A stretch of 64,000 nt of DNA from Vreelandella populi (GCF_003989825.1 NZ_RZHE01000006.1:124001-188000); one strand, 5' to 3'; numbered from the stretch's first letter, positions 18,380-27,156 are shown. Notes: a model not told the origin generated them from the letters alone. Program-made: numbers and translations.

Positions 18380-18805
18380 CAGCGGCTGGGCAAGGCTGAC
18401 TGAAATAATACTTAGCTTTTTTTTATACCTATCTGCTTGTATAGAAATAAGATTTAATAATTTTTTAGCAAAAACATTGAAAACTTGGTCACAGCAACTA
18501 CAGTAATAAGTGTCTCAGCGCAGAACAGCGCTTGACCGCGAAACTATCCCCGTAGTTGTTCGCAAGAAGTTAGAAAGTGGCAACACATTTAGGAGTAATA
18601 GTCAGTTGAAAGCACGACAGGATGTTGTGTAAGGATTGAAGCTTCAGGGAGTGATGTTAATCACAAAGAAGCGTTACTAAATTTTAAACCGGCATTATAG
18701 GCCCATGTTTAAAGATTCGGTAACAATCATATTCATCTGCTATTAATTGAATTAGGTATCGACGTAAAACGTTACGCCTACATACAAGTGCAAGGAGCAT
18801 GAGTT
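18380..18805. other. Intergenic region of 426 bases, no gene seen
   Basis: AT-rich DNA between the oxygenase gene and the PRC-barrel gene. Short symmetric elements occur (CGTAA-AACG-TTACG at about 18762-18775) and the PRC-barrel promoter must lie here, but I find no ORF with a ribosome site, tRNA or convincing RNA structure. Confidence 0.5.
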
Positions 18806-19243
18806 ATGAAAATGATCAAATCCGCTGTTATGGGTACTCTGATGGTTCCAGCTTTCGTACTGGCAGCAGGTACCGCATCCGCCCAAGAGAACACTGCTAC
18901 AACGACCACTACCGTTGAAGCAACCTATCTGACCACTGCTCCGACAGGCACCTTTTACGCCGACGCGCTGACGGGCAACAATGTTCAAAGCACCGTTGAA
19001 GACGATGAAAACATCGGTACCATCAATGACCTGATTATTGATGAAGACGGCCAAATTCAAGCTGTTATCATCGGCGTTGGCGGCTTCCTGGGTATGGGTG
19101 AGAAGGATGTAGCTATTGAGTGGGATTCACTCGAATTGACTCACAACCAAGACAACGACAACTACGAAATTCGTGTAAACGCTTCTCAAGAAGCACTTGA
19201 AGAAGCGGACGAGTTTGACCGCGACGCGAACACCAATAACTAA
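18806..19243 (+). CDS. Secreted PRC-barrel domain protein
   Basis: A 145-residue protein with a signal peptide (MKMIKSAVMGTLMVPAFVLAAGTASAQ, cleavage near 27), a Thr-rich linker, and a PRC barrel at about 60-115 (NVQSTVEDDENIGTINDLIIDEDGQI, IIGVGGFLGMGEKDVAIEW). The C-terminus is acidic, as expected for a periplasmic protein of a halophile. The domain is a small beta barrel found in photosynthetic reaction-centre H subunits, RimM and many stress-related exported proteins; the specific role is unknown. AAGGAG lies 10 bases before the ATG and a strong terminator follows. Confidence 0.88.
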   Translation: MKMIKSAVMGTLMVPAFVLAAGTASAQENTATTTTTVEATYLTTAPTGTFYADALTGNNVQSTVEDDENIGTINDLIIDEDGQIQAVIIGVGGFLGMGEKDVAIEWDSLELTHNQDNDNYEIRVNASQEALEEADEFDRDANTNN

Positions 19244-19265
19244 TCGGTTATTGTTAGTCTCAAAA

Positions 19266-19293
19266 AGCCTTGGCATTTGCCAAGGCTTTTTTT
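19266..19293 (+). terminator. Intrinsic terminator of the PRC-barrel gene
   Basis: AGCCTTGGC, loop ATTT, GCCAAGGCT followed by seven T: a perfect 9-bp stem. Confidence 0.93.
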
Positions 19294-19370
19294 ATGCCGT
19301 TTTAATATCGGCTTCAACATAAAATATTAGCAGCAAATTCAATAGCCAGATAGGCTAACAAACACCAGAC

Positions 19371-19403
19371 AAAATAAAGCGCCACGTAATTTTACGTGGC
19401 GCT
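19371..19403 (-). terminator. Intrinsic terminator of the OsmC gene
   Basis: AGCGCCACGTAA and TTACGTGGCGCT (19378-19403) form a 12-bp stem with a 2-base centre; on the minus strand TTTATTTT follows. It lies 18 bases after the osmC-like stop. Confidence 0.85.
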
Positions 19404-19420
19404 ATTGTGTTGCTAAACCA

Positions 19421-19843
19421 TTAACCTTTTAGTTTGGCAGTCATGCTGATATCAGCATTTAAAACTTTTGAAACCGGGCAGTTGGCTTTGGCAGCTTCAG
19501 CGGCTTCTTGGAAGCTGGACTCATCAGCGCCATCAATTTCAGCCACTACGTCCAGATGAATTTTGGAAATACTGAAGCCTTGAGAATCCTGTTTCAGGGT
19601 AACGCTTGCGCTGGTTTCAATGGAATCAGCGGTATACCCTTTATCACCCAGAATCATTGACAATGCCATTGAAAAGCAGCTGGCATGTGCGGCACCAATG
19701 AGTTCTTCCGGGTTGGTGCCTTTTTCGTCTTCAAAACGCTTTTTGAACGAGTAATTGGCATCCAGAACGCCGCTCTCGGTTTTAACGGTACCTTGACCGT
19801 CTTTAAGTCCACCTTCCCAACGTGCGCTAGCTTTACGATCCAT
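19421..19843 (-). CDS. OsmC-type peroxiredoxin
   Basis: A 140-residue thiol peroxidase of the OsmC subgroup that detoxifies organic hydroperoxides and peroxide. The two redox cysteines are Cys56 (AAHASCFSMAL) and Cys122 (AKANCPVSKVL). The N-terminus MDRKASARWEGGLKDGQGTVKTESG matches E. coli OsmC more closely than Ohr. A separate ohr gene with its own regulator lies at 24.2 kb, so the genome has both branches. The OsmC usually responds to osmotic and stationary-phase stress; no regulatory site is assigned here. Confidence 0.93.
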   Translation of the reverse strand: MDRKASARWEGGLKDGQGTVKTESGVLDANYSFKKRFEDEKGTNPEELIGAAHASCFSMALSMILGDKGYTADSIETSASVTLKQDSQGFSISKIHLDVVAEIDGADESSFQEAAEAAKANCPVSKVLNADISMTAKLKG

Positions 19844-20108
19844 GAGAACTCCTTGTGTACAGATAGCTATCAGCCAGCTTGATCAATATGGCTCCTACCT
19901 GATCAACTGGGTTAAAGAGCCGCTCGTTCTTGAACAAGTCGGCTGCCTTACTCAGCGTAGCTGATTTTAAGCCAACTGCCGAACCCAACTCACCAGACTT
20001 ACCCCAACAAGCTGGGATATTAGCGGAAATGACGGCTGGCTTTCCTCGTTGCGCGATCACCCTTATGCTGGCTAAAAGGGTAAAAAGATAAATTGCCAAG
20101 GACGTCCA

Positions 20109-21014
20109 ATGTCAGCAGCCGATGCGCTACGCCTGATACTGCTCTCTACACTGTGGGGGCTATCTTTTATTTTCATGCGCGTCGCAGCGCCCGAGTTCGG
20201 CGCCGTTCCTCTGGTGCTTATTCGTATGGGGGTCGGTGCACTATTGCTGGTCCCGCTACTGCTAAGCCTTCACTATCTGCGCCTTATTTGGCAGCACAAA
20301 GGGCCGCTGCTGTTTCTGGGGCTGTTCAATCACGTTCTTCCCTTTTCCCTGTTAGCGCTGGCGACTACACGTCTGGAAGCGGGGTTTACGTCATTAATCA
20401 ATGCGACAACGCCTATTTTCACGGCGTTACTAGGTGCCTTATTTTTTGCAACGCCGGTTCAGCGTCAGCAATATATTGGCTTGGCGCTTGCCTTGCTGGG
20501 CGTCTACGTCCTGTCTGCCAATCGGCTGGACTTTGCCTTGGGAGGTGATGGCTGGTTTATTCTTGCCGTACTGGCCGCAACGCTTTGCTACGGTATTGCA
20601 GGCAATTACTCGAAAACACGTCTGAGCCATCTCCCCGTTCGGGTACTGGCGGCGGGCAGCTGTGCGATGTCAGCCCTAATGCTTCTGATTCCCGGCGTGT
20701 GGCTATGGCCAAGCGAGCCGATCAGCTCGCTTGCCTGGGGCAACGCATTGGCACTTGCCACACTCAGCACCACGCTGGCTTTCCTGCTCTACTTTGGCCT
20801 TTTAGCCAGCGCTGGCGCCACGGCCGCATCGACCGTTACCTTTCTGGTACCTGTGAGCGCACTCTTGTGGGGCTATCTGCTGCTTGGGGAAACCCTAAGC
20901 CTTCAGGTAATTGCTGGCATGGTTATCACACTGCTAGGCACTGCCATCGCCATCAAGCTGTTGCGACTCAGGACTCGCGGTTCACCGCTACCAACGCGTC
21001 CCCCACACGAATAG
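20109..21014 (+). CDS. EamA/DMT-family transporter
   Basis: A 301-residue inner-membrane protein with ten predicted transmembrane helices in two EamA repeats (LLSTLWGLSFIFMRVAAPEFG at the start of repeat 1; TLCYGIAGNYSKTRLSHLPV opening repeat 2; AASTVTFLVPVSALLWGYLLLGE in TM9-10). Such proteins export amino acids, nucleobases or other metabolites; substrate unknown. Its last 47 bases overlap the 3' end of the convergent MOSC gene. The positively charged tail RLRTRGSPLPTRPPHE is encoded within that overlap. Confidence 0.88.
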   Translation: MSAADALRLILLSTLWGLSFIFMRVAAPEFGAVPLVLIRMGVGALLLVPLLLSLHYLRLIWQHKGPLLFLGLFNHVLPFSLLALATTRLEAGFTSLINATTPIFTALLGALFFATPVQRQQYIGLALALLGVYVLSANRLDFALGGDGWFILAVLAATLCYGIAGNYSKTRLSHLPVRVLAAGSCAMSALMLLIPGVWLWPSEPISSLAWGNALALATLSTTLAFLLYFGLLASAGATAASTVTFLVPVSALLWGYLLLGETLSLQVIAGMVITLLGTAIAIKLLRLRTRGSPLPTRPPHE

Positions 21015-21816
21015 TGCTTCCCTCCCCCATCTGAAGGGTCGCGTTTTGGCCGAAATAGCCGCCTTTTAATGCGGGTTGGGTCTTGAGGGCAATCAGGGTC
21101 TTAAGCGGTTCGGCAGGCTCGCGCACTTCGGCGGTTTGCTGGTCTACCGTGGTGATCTTGCAGCGCTTGCAGGGCTTACGCAGGGTGAATGTGAAGCCGC
21201 CGTTTTCTGCCTGAAGCGTTTTCCAGCGATCTTCCGCCCAGGCCTCGTTGGTTTCAACTACGATACTGGGCCGAAAACGGTCCATGGGTACCGGCTGGCT
21301 TCCGCTCTTTTCCAAAGCATCGTTCAGCGCCTGCAAGGAGCCGGTTGACGTCACCAGGAAGGGGTATCCATCGGAGAAATGCGTATGGGCTTCTTCCCCC
21401 TCAAGAAAGTCCGCTTCCACCGAGCGTTTGAACTGAGGAGCAAAACGCACAAGCGTCAGGCCTTTTGCCTGCTCGCCGAGTGCGTCTTCCAGCCAGCGGG
21501 AAACCGCTTCGCTTTCAGGCCAGGCCTTACAGTGATCCTCCCAGACATGGACGATACGCAGGTTGCCCTGAGGCTCTTCAAGCGGTATGGAAATAGGCGC
21601 AACGCTTGGATGCGAAAGCACTAACGCATCAGCGGTTAACGCCACCTCTACCGTTGCCAAGGCGGGCAACTGGCGCTGCGTAACAAACCGCTGCTGGGTA
21701 TCAACCAGCATCCACCGGCGATCCCAGGCAAGCCCGGTCGACAGTAACTCGCCTTGCTGAAGGCTGATGCTTTTTAAAGACTTAACCGGGTAAATATTGA
21801 GTTGAACGACCTTCAC
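20968..21816 (-). CDS. MOSC-domain protein (YcbX-like, molybdenum cofactor sulfur-carrier fold)
   Basis: A 282-residue protein with an N-terminal beta-barrel MOSC_N domain (VVQLNIYPVKSLKSISLQQ) and a C-terminal MOSC domain containing RFRPSIVVETNEAWAEDRW and KPCKRCKITTVDQQT, whose Cys is the conserved sulfur/molybdopterin-binding position. E. coli YcbX is the Moco enzyme for N-hydroxylated base analogue reduction, but it also carries a C-terminal ferredoxin domain that is missing here, as in mARC-like short forms. Start is probably GTG at 21816 with GAGG 5 bases upstream; an ATG at 21846 has no ribosome site. The 3' end overlaps the convergent EamA gene. Confidence 0.85.
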   Translation of the reverse strand: MKVVQLNIYPVKSLKSISLQQGELLSTGLAWDRRWMLVDTQQRFVTQRQLPALATVEVALTADALVLSHPSVAPISIPLEEPQGNLRIVHVWEDHCKAWPESEAVSRWLEDALGEQAKGLTLVRFAPQFKRSVEADFLEGEEAHTHFSDGYPFLVTSTGSLQALNDALEKSGSQPVPMDRFRPSIVVETNEAWAEDRWKTLQAENGGFTFTLRKPCKRCKITTVDQQTAEVREPAEPLKTLIALKTQPALKGGYFGQNATLQMGEGSTIRVGDALVAVNRES

Positions 21817-21888
21817 GATAGCCTCGGCACAAACGAAATAAGCCACTCTAGCCAGTTAGCATGCTTATCGCTAGCCCCGCTTGAAAAG

Positions 21889-22884
21889 CTAAAGCGTACC
21901 GCCGCTTTCAATACGATACCCAAGATCAATGACGTTACCAGCAGGTGCTTCCCCCTGAATGCTGGCCAGCAAGGCTTTAGCTGCCGCCTCACCAATTGCC
22001 TGGCGCGGCGTAATTACGCTAGCCAGGCGTGGCGTCATCGCTTGCCCGACATCATGGCCATGAAAACCGGCAATGGCCATCTCCCCAGGCACATCGATTC
22101 CCTGACGTTGGCATTCAAAGTACGCCCCTACGGCCACATCGTCGTTCGTACAAAAAATGCCGTCTGCTTCAGGGTAATCGCTTAAAATCTGCTTTAAAAG
22201 CGCCGACCCGACGCTATAAGAGGAACGCTGGCTGCTATGGAGCGCGACTGGCGTCAAGGCGTGCGCTTGCATGGCCTGATGGTAACCCTGCTCGCGCTGA
22301 CGGGTTCGTTCATCCAACCGTACCCCCAGATAAATCACCCGGCGCCGACCGCGGCGAATCATTTCACTGACCATGTCAAAGGCGGCGTTAACATTATCGT
22401 AGCCCACCGCCTGCTGTAACGGCGGGCGGTGGGTGTCCATGATTTCTACGACAGGAATGCCGGCGGTTTCCAGCATACGCAGGCTGCGCTGGGTGTGATT
22501 ACGATCCGAAAGAATGATCCCATCTACATTATAGGAAAGCAGCGAGGCCAAGCTGCGCTCTTCAAGTTCCGGGCTATAGCCATAGTGAGAAAGCATTAAA
22601 TGGTAACCAGCGGGCTCGGCATATGCCTCAATGCCGACGATGACGTCGGCAAATACCTGGTTGGTCAACGAGGGCACCAGTACGCCAATAGAGTGACTAG
22701 TCGCCCTGGAAAGCAGGTCGGGGGCCCGGTTGGGGATATAGCCCACCTTTTCTGCCGCGCTGAAAATGCGTTCACGCAACCCTTGTGAAACGGTTTCCGG
22801 TGCTCTTAGACAGCGGCTGACTGTCATTTTGGTGGCCCCCACCTGGTCAGCAATATCTTGTAGCGTGGGTCTTTTTTTCTTCAA
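21889..22884 (-). CDS. gntR: LacI-family repressor GntR (gluconate regulon)
   Basis: A 331-residue LacI/GalR regulator. The helix-turn-helix (PTLQDIADQVGATKMTVSRCLRAPETVSQGLRERI) closely resembles E. coli GntR, and the rest is the periplasmic-binding-protein-like effector domain (SIGVLVPSLTNQVFADVIVGIEAYAE). I choose TTG 22884: it is 13 bases after the gntK stop with AGAGG 10 bases upstream and gives the usual N-terminus (M)KKKRPTLQDIA. An in-frame ATG at 22941 would overlap gntK. It is expected to bind TGTTACCGGTAACA-type palindromes; one lies upstream of gntK and a near match upstream of gntT. Confidence 0.88.
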   Translation of the reverse strand: MKKKRPTLQDIADQVGATKMTVSRCLRAPETVSQGLRERIFSAAEKVGYIPNRAPDLLSRATSHSIGVLVPSLTNQVFADVIVGIEAYAEPAGYHLMLSHYGYSPELEERSLASLLSYNVDGIILSDRNHTQRSLRMLETAGIPVVEIMDTHRPPLQQAVGYDNVNAAFDMVSEMIRRGRRRVIYLGVRLDERTRQREQGYHQAMQAHALTPVALHSSQRSSYSVGSALLKQILSDYPEADGIFCTNDDVAVGAYFECQRQGIDVPGEMAIAGFHGHDVGQAMTPRLASVITPRQAIGEAAAKALLASIQGEAPAGNVIDLGYRIESGGTL

Positions 22885-22897
22885 ACGGCTACGGCCT

Positions 22898-23440
22898 CTA
22901 TAGCAATGGAGCGCCTGGCGTGCGATTTGAAAAGTTGCCAAGCGTGTCGGTAAATCGGCTCACAATCTGCTCGGGAGAAAGCTCAATGGAGACGGTAAAG
23001 GCTTCATCGTTTCCCGGTGACTCCAGATCGGCCAACTGGCTGGCCAGCATATTCTCGCCTTTAAAAAAGTGTCCTTCCCGCGTTTCCAGACGTTCGCGCA
23101 GCAGGTCGCGGCTGCCTTCCAAAAACAGAATTTTAAGCGCGGGATCGCCTTTGCGCAGGCAGTCACGGTAACGCCATTTTAATCCTGAACAAGCAATGAT
23201 CACGGTCTTATCCTGCTGACGATATTTTGCAAACAGCTCGGCCAGTGTCTCAAGCCACCCCTGGCGATCATCGTCATTTAATGGCGTTCCGCTGGCCATT
23301 TTGGCCACGTTAGCGGGAGGATGATAGTCATCGCCGTCAATAAAGGCAGCCCCCAGTGAGGATGCGACCTGTTTGCCAATCAAGGATTTCCCACACCCCG
23401 ATGCCCCCATGACCAAAATACGATAAGAAGTGGGATTCAT
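22898..23440 (-). CDS. gntK: Gluconokinase
   Basis: A 180-residue P-loop kinase that phosphorylates D-gluconate to 6-phosphogluconate, feeding the Entner-Doudoroff or pentose phosphate pathways. Walker A is GASGCGKS near residue 12; AAFIDGDDYHPPANVAKMASGTPLNDDDRQGWL is the gluconate-binding region typical of GntK/IdnK; IIACSGLKWRYRD and FLEGSRDLLRERLETREGHFF follow. Start is set by GGAGA 10 bases upstream; the frame is open to 23569 but with non-family sequence. First gene of a gntK-gntR operon with a GntR operator about 115 bases upstream. Confidence 0.94.
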   Translation of the reverse strand: MNPTSYRILVMGASGCGKSLIGKQVASSLGAAFIDGDDYHPPANVAKMASGTPLNDDDRQGWLETLAELFAKYRQQDKTVIIACSGLKWRYRDCLRKGDPALKILFLEGSRDLLRERLETREGHFFKGENMLASQLADLESPGNDEAFTVSIELSPEQIVSRFTDTLGNFSNRTPGAPLL

Positions 23441-23554
23441 TGGATAATTTCTCCAGACGTGCGACCTAGGCTCCCTAGTTCTAAAACCTTTGTCGTCATA
23501 ATGCCAGATTGATAGCAGAGTTGAATATTTAACGAGGCGTACAAACACCGACCT

Positions 23555-23568
23555 TGTTACCGGTAACA
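23555..23568. promoter_or_regulatory. GntR operator upstream of gntK
   Basis: TGTTACCGGTAACA is a perfect 14-bp palindrome identical to the core of the E. coli GntR consensus (ATGTTACCsGTAACAT). It lies 115-128 bases before the gntK start codon, so gntK-gntR is probably autoregulated. Confidence 0.85.
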
Positions 23569-23700
23569 TAATAGTGGAAGGCTAGCGACCCGGTTTGGCG
23601 GTGTCAAAACAAAACCAGCATTTTACGACCAACGTATAGGTCTGGTAAGCGAAGGCATGGCGCGCTACATTATCCTATTGCATCCCGTTTCGGAGCTGAT

Positions 23701-24150
23701 ATGCCCGCATTTGAGTCTTGCAGTGAGCTGGAGTTGGACCATCAGCTCTGTTTTGCGCTGTACTCCACCTCGTTAATGATGACAAAAATCTATAAACCGC
23801 TTCTCAAGGAGTTAGGGCTTACCTACCCACAATACCTGGCCATGTTGGTGTTGTGGCAACAGGATGGTATTACGGTAGGAATGTTAAGCAAGCGCCTGTT
23901 GACTGACCCAGGCTCGCTGACACCTTTACTTAAACGCCTTGAAGCTGACCAACTGCTAGTACGCCAGCGTAGCCGCCAAGATGAGCGCATTGTGGAGCTA
24001 TTCTTGACCGACAAAGGCCGTGAAATGCGTGAGCAGGCACGCCATATCCCGAGCTGCATCGTTAATACCAGTGAAAAGTCGGTAGAAACCCTGTCTCAGT
24101 TAAAAGACGATCTCGTGCAGCTACGCAATAGTTTGCAGAAAGGCCAATAA
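23701..24150 (+). CDS. ohrR: MarR-family organic-hydroperoxide sensor OhrR
   Basis: A 149-residue repressor. The N-terminus LELDHQLCFALYSTSLMMTKIYKPLL carries the reactive Cys17 at the position of the peroxide-sensing Cys of Xanthomonas and Bacillus OhrR. The winged helix follows (TYPQYLAMLVLWQQDGITVGMLSKRL, DPGSLTPLLKRLEADQLLVRQRSRQDERIVELFLTDKG). Oxidation of the Cys by organic hydroperoxides releases DNA and derepresses ohr, which is the next gene on the same strand. Other Cys (7 and one near 119) could act as the resolving partner. Confidence 0.92.
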   Translation: MPAFESCSELELDHQLCFALYSTSLMMTKIYKPLLKELGLTYPQYLAMLVLWQQDGITVGMLSKRLLTDPGSLTPLLKRLEADQLLVRQRSRQDERIVELFLTDKGREMREQARHIPSCIVNTSEKSVETLSQLKDDLVQLRNSLQKGQ

Positions 24151-24190
24151 TTTTGAAAAGGCACAGGGAAAAGATTTACTGAAATTTATC

Positions 24191-24200
24191 TTGCGCGCAA
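24191..24200. promoter_or_regulatory. Candidate OhrR operator
   Basis: A perfect 10-bp palindrome TTGCGCGCAA sits in the AT-rich 116-base gap between ohrR and ohr, flanked by TTT/AAA in partial symmetry. Position and symmetry suit an OhrR site; the sequence is not proven for this family here. Confidence 0.4.
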
Positions 24201-24266
24201 AACAAAGCTGCAATAAATTAAAGGCCAAAGCAGTATTTCAATTAGAAGCAGGAAAGGAAACTTGTT

Positions 24267-24692
24267 ATGTCTATCGAAAAAGTTGTTTACCGTGCCCATG
24301 CCACCGCAACTGGCGGCCGTGAAGGCCAAGCCAAATCCTCTGACGGCGCACTGGATGTAAAACTTAGCACTCCCAAAGAGCTGGGCGGAGCAGGCGGCAA
24401 TGGCACCAACCCAGAGCAACTCTTTGCGGCGGGCTACTCTGCCTGTTTTCTAGGTGCCTTGAAGCATGTTGCAAGCCAGGAGAAGGTAAAGCTTCCCCAG
24501 GACACCTCCATTGAAGGTAGCGTAGGTATTGGTGCCATTCCCACCGGCTTCGGTATTGAAGTCGAGCTGACAATCAGCCTGCCGGGGCTTGAAAAGAGCG
24601 TGGCCCAAAACCTGGTCGATAAAGCCCACGTTGTTTGCCCCTACTCTAACGCTACGCATGGCAACATTGACGTTACACTGACGCTGGCTTGA
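24267..24692 (+). CDS. ohr: Organic hydroperoxide reductase Ohr
   Basis: A 141-residue thiol peroxidase that reduces organic and lipid hydroperoxides using lipoylated partners. Catalytic Cys60 ([11 protein letters not shown]) and resolving Cys124 (VVCPYSNAT) are present, as is the conserved Arg18 in the GGREGQ loop. Sequence blocks [17 protein letters not shown] and [14 protein letters not shown] are diagnostic for Ohr as opposed to OsmC. GGAAAGGA lies upstream. It follows its regulator ohrR in the same orientation, with a probable operator between. Confidence 0.95.
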   Translation: MSIEKVVYRAHATATGGREGQAKSSDGALDVKLSTPKELGGAGGNGTNPEQLFAAGYSACFLGALKHVASQEKVKLPQDTSIEGSVGIGAIPTGFGIEVELTISLPGLEKSVAQNLVDKAHVVCPYSNATHGNIDVTLTLA

Positions 24693-24699
24693 TTCTGAT

Positions 24700-25395
24700 T
24701 TAACTACCCAGCGCTCGTGCGACCGCCCTGCTTGCATGCAGGGCGGTGGTGTCATAAAGCTTCACGTACGTATGCGACTGCTCGACCAGCAGTGCGATCT
24801 CGGTACAACCCAGGATAACCGCCTGAGCGCCCTGCTCATGCAAATGATCAATGACCTTAAGATAACGTTGCCGAGAGTCGTCGTTTACTTCCCCCTGGCA
24901 AAGCTCATCAAAGATAATACGATGCACGGTCGTCCGCTCGGCTTCATCCGGCACAATGACCTCAATGCCGAACTTATCCTGCAAACGCGCCTTATAGAAA
25001 TCCTGCTCCATGGTGAAGCGCGTACCCAGCAAGCCTACGCAGGTAATGCCGTCCTGTTTTAACTGCTCGGCCGTCGCATCGGCAATGTGCAGCAGTGGAA
25101 TCCCAATGGCCTGTTCGATGGCTGGAGCCACTTTATGCATGGTGTTGGTCGCCAGAAGCAAGAAGTCAGCTCCGGCCCGCTCCACCGCCTGGGCAGCTTC
25201 AGCGAGTATTTTTCCAGCTGTCTCCCAGTCGCCCTGTTGCTGCAAGGCTTCGATTTCTGCGAAATCCACGCTGAACATGGCAATCCTGGCTGAGTGAAAG
25301 CCGCCTAGCGCCTGCTTCACGCCTTCATTCAGAGCGCGGTAATAGCTCTGCGTTGATTCCCAGCTCATTCCACCCAGCACGCCAATTACCTGCAT
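24700..25395 (-). CDS. Broad-specificity amino-acid racemase, YgeA type
   Basis: A 231-residue Asp/Glu-racemase-fold protein, PLP-independent. Instead of the usual Cys/Cys pair it has Thr83 (LLATNTMHKV) and Cys197 (VILGCTEIAL), the same Thr/Cys pair I recall for E. coli YgeA, which epimerises several non-canonical and canonical amino acids. N-terminus VIGVLGGMSWESTQSYYR is the family start. It converges on ohr, only 7 bases away; a strong hairpin (ACCGCCCTGC/GCAGGGCGGT, 24722-24747) lies within its last codons. Confidence 0.88.
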   Translation of the reverse strand: MQVIGVLGGMSWESTQSYYRALNEGVKQALGGFHSARIAMFSVDFAEIEALQQQGDWETAGKILAEAAQAVERAGADFLLLATNTMHKVAPAIEQAIGIPLLHIADATAEQLKQDGITCVGLLGTRFTMEQDFYKARLQDKFGIEVIVPDEAERTTVHRIIFDELCQGEVNDDSRQRYLKVIDHLHEQGAQAVILGCTEIALLVEQSHTYVKLYDTTALHASRAVARALGS

Positions 25396-25568
25396 TGTGT
25401 CTCCTTGTTCCTATATACATTTATTTTATTAACCGGCTAATAACATACCCTCTTGTACTCATTTCTTACTACCCTCATAAAGCACTTAGCGAGGAATTAC
25501 TTAAGATGCCAAAGGATAGAACACTCTGACTTTTAGGCATTACCCACTAACGAAACAGCGAGGCAATG

Positions 25569-26429
25569 ATGAGCGATACGTCCTATACCCCACCACGCGT
25601 TTGGAAATGGGAACCCGGCAATGGCGGAAAGTTTGCCAACATCAACCGCCCTGTTGCAGGACCAACCCACGATAAAGCGCTGCCCGTTGGCAAGCATCCG
25701 CTGCAGCTCTACTCGCTGGCGACGCCCAACGGCGTAAAAGTGACCGTTATGCTCGAGGAGCTTTTGGAACAAGGCATAAAAGAAGCTGAATACGATGCCC
25801 ATTTAATACAGATTGGTGAAGGCGATCAGTTCGGCAGTGGCTTTGTGGATGTAAACCCCAACTCCAAAATCCCCGCACTGATGGATCACAGCACTAATCC
25901 GCCTCAGCGTGTTTTTGAATCTGGCGCCATTCTTCTCTATCTGGCTGAAAAGTTTTCCGCTTTCCTGCCAAGCGACCCGGCCAAGCGCACCGAGTGCCTT
26001 TCCTGGCTGTTCTGGCAAATGGGTAGCGCCCCCATACTGGGCGGTGGCTTTGGCCACTTCTATGCTTACGCACCCGAGAAGTACCAGTACCCTATCGACC
26101 GTTACACCATGGAAGTAAAGCGTCAGCTGGATGTGCTGGACCGTCATCTAGCCAACAACCGCTATATGGCTGGCGATGACTACACCATCGCCGATATGGC
26201 CATCCACCCCTGGTACGGGGCGTTGGTCACCAATCGCGTTTATGAAGTGGCCGAGTTTCTGGAAGCCCACACTTACAAGAACGTGCTGCGCTGGGCCGAA
26301 GAGATTGATGCCCGTCCGGCCGTTAAGCGAGGCCGCATGGTTAACCGCACCTTTGGTGAACCCAGCGAGCAGTTGCACGAACGCCACGATGCCAGTGATT
26401 TCGAGCATAAAACCCAGGACAAGATCTAG
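25569..26429 (+). CDS. yghU: GST-like disulfide-bond oxidoreductase YghU
   Basis: A protein of about 286 residues of the Nu-class glutathione transferase group. SYTPPRVWKWEPGNGGKFANINRPVAGPTHDKALPVGKHPLQLYSLATPNGVKVTVMLEEL is diagnostic for YghU: the family binds two glutathiones and reduces disulfides and organic peroxides. N-terminal thioredoxin fold about 45-130, with NPNSKIPALMD and FESGAILLYLAEKF; C-terminal helical domain to 260. An ATG at 25566 directly precedes the chosen ATG. Ends at a strong bidirectional terminator. Confidence 0.93.
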   Translation: MSDTSYTPPRVWKWEPGNGGKFANINRPVAGPTHDKALPVGKHPLQLYSLATPNGVKVTVMLEELLEQGIKEAEYDAHLIQIGEGDQFGSGFVDVNPNSKIPALMDHSTNPPQRVFESGAILLYLAEKFSAFLPSDPAKRTECLSWLFWQMGSAPILGGGFGHFYAYAPEKYQYPIDRYTMEVKRQLDVLDRHLANNRYMAGDDYTIADMAIHPWYGALVTNRVYEVAEFLEAHTYKNVLRWAEEIDARPAVKRGRMVNRTFGEPSEQLHERHDASDFEHKTQDKI

Positions 26430-26455
26430 CGGCGCCGCTGAAAGTGTAGAAACGC

Positions 26456-26481
26456 AAAAACGGCCCCAAGGGGCCGTTTTT
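26456..26481. terminator. Bidirectional intrinsic terminator
   Basis: AAAAACGGCCCC, loop AA, GGGGCCGTTTTT: perfect stem of 12 bp with A/T runs on both sides, serving yghU (+) and the convergent DUF421 gene (-). Confidence 0.93.
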
Positions 26482-26532
26482 GATTTGTACGCAGCACTGA
26501 GATTTAAAAGGGAAGAACACCAGCCGCTTACG

Positions 26533-27057
26533 TTAGCGGTTTGACTGACGCACCCCTTCAAGGCTTGAATTTGTGTGAGAAACACCCTCTTTGACCACGC
26601 TTAACGAGCCATCGGTTTCCAGAATAACCGCATGCGCTTCGCCTACACTCCCAAGGCCGTTGCTACGGATCGCGGCACGCACTTCATCCTGGGTAACGCG
26701 AGACTCCCGCAGCGCTTTGGTAAGAAACTCACCGCGATAAAGCAGCATTAAAGGCTCGCCGGTCACTAGGCGCTTTACCCAGCGCTTGCGTACGCTTAGC
26801 CAGGTAATCGCGAACTGCAGAAAAATCAGCAGTCCCAGTGCAAGTGCGCCCTCAGCCAAGGCAACATCCTTGGAAAGCAGAATCGTCGCAAGCGTTGAGC
26901 CAAGCGCCACGGTCACGATAAGGTCAAACGCATTCATCTTGGAAAGCGTCCGGTTACCTGAAAGGCGTAGAAACAGCACCAGTACGCCGTATGCCAGCAA
27001 ACCCACAATGAGCGTACGGAAAAGATTTTCCCAACCGTTAAAAAATATAGAATCCAT
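26533..27057 (-). CDS. DUF421 (YetF-like) membrane protein
   Basis: A 174-residue protein with three N-terminal transmembrane helices (about 10-85) and a soluble domain. Family blocks: LFLRLSGNRTLSKMNAFDLIVTVALGSTLATILLSKDVALAEGALAL and GEPLMLLYRGEFLTKALRESRVTQDEVRAAIRSNGLGSVGEAHAVILETDGSLSVV, standard for DUF421. Relatives are linked to cell-envelope or sporulation functions, but no biochemical role is established. Confidence 0.88.
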   Translation of the reverse strand: MDSIFFNGWENLFRTLIVGLLAYGVLVLFLRLSGNRTLSKMNAFDLIVTVALGSTLATILLSKDVALAEGALALGLLIFLQFAITWLSVRKRWVKRLVTGEPLMLLYRGEFLTKALRESRVTQDEVRAAIRSNGLGSVGEAHAVILETDGSLSVVKEGVSHTNSSLEGVRQSNR

Positions 27058-27156
27058 AACGTCCTTGTCGCAGACACGCAGTGTGCCGAAGAGTGAAAAC
27101 CTGTTACCACTGACAAGCTAGCGGCTATTCAGGCTGCGCGCCAGTATCTGGCCGGG

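Noticed and set aside
19833..20099. 88-residue minus-strand frame upstream of the EamA gene
   Set aside because: Overlaps the OsmC start region and the divergent promoter; no ribosome site and unlike known proteins.
24722..24747. Hairpin ACCGCCCTGC/GCAGGGCGGT as an ohr terminator
   Set aside because: It lies in the coding sequence of the racemase and has no T-run after it, so it may be coincidental coding symmetry.
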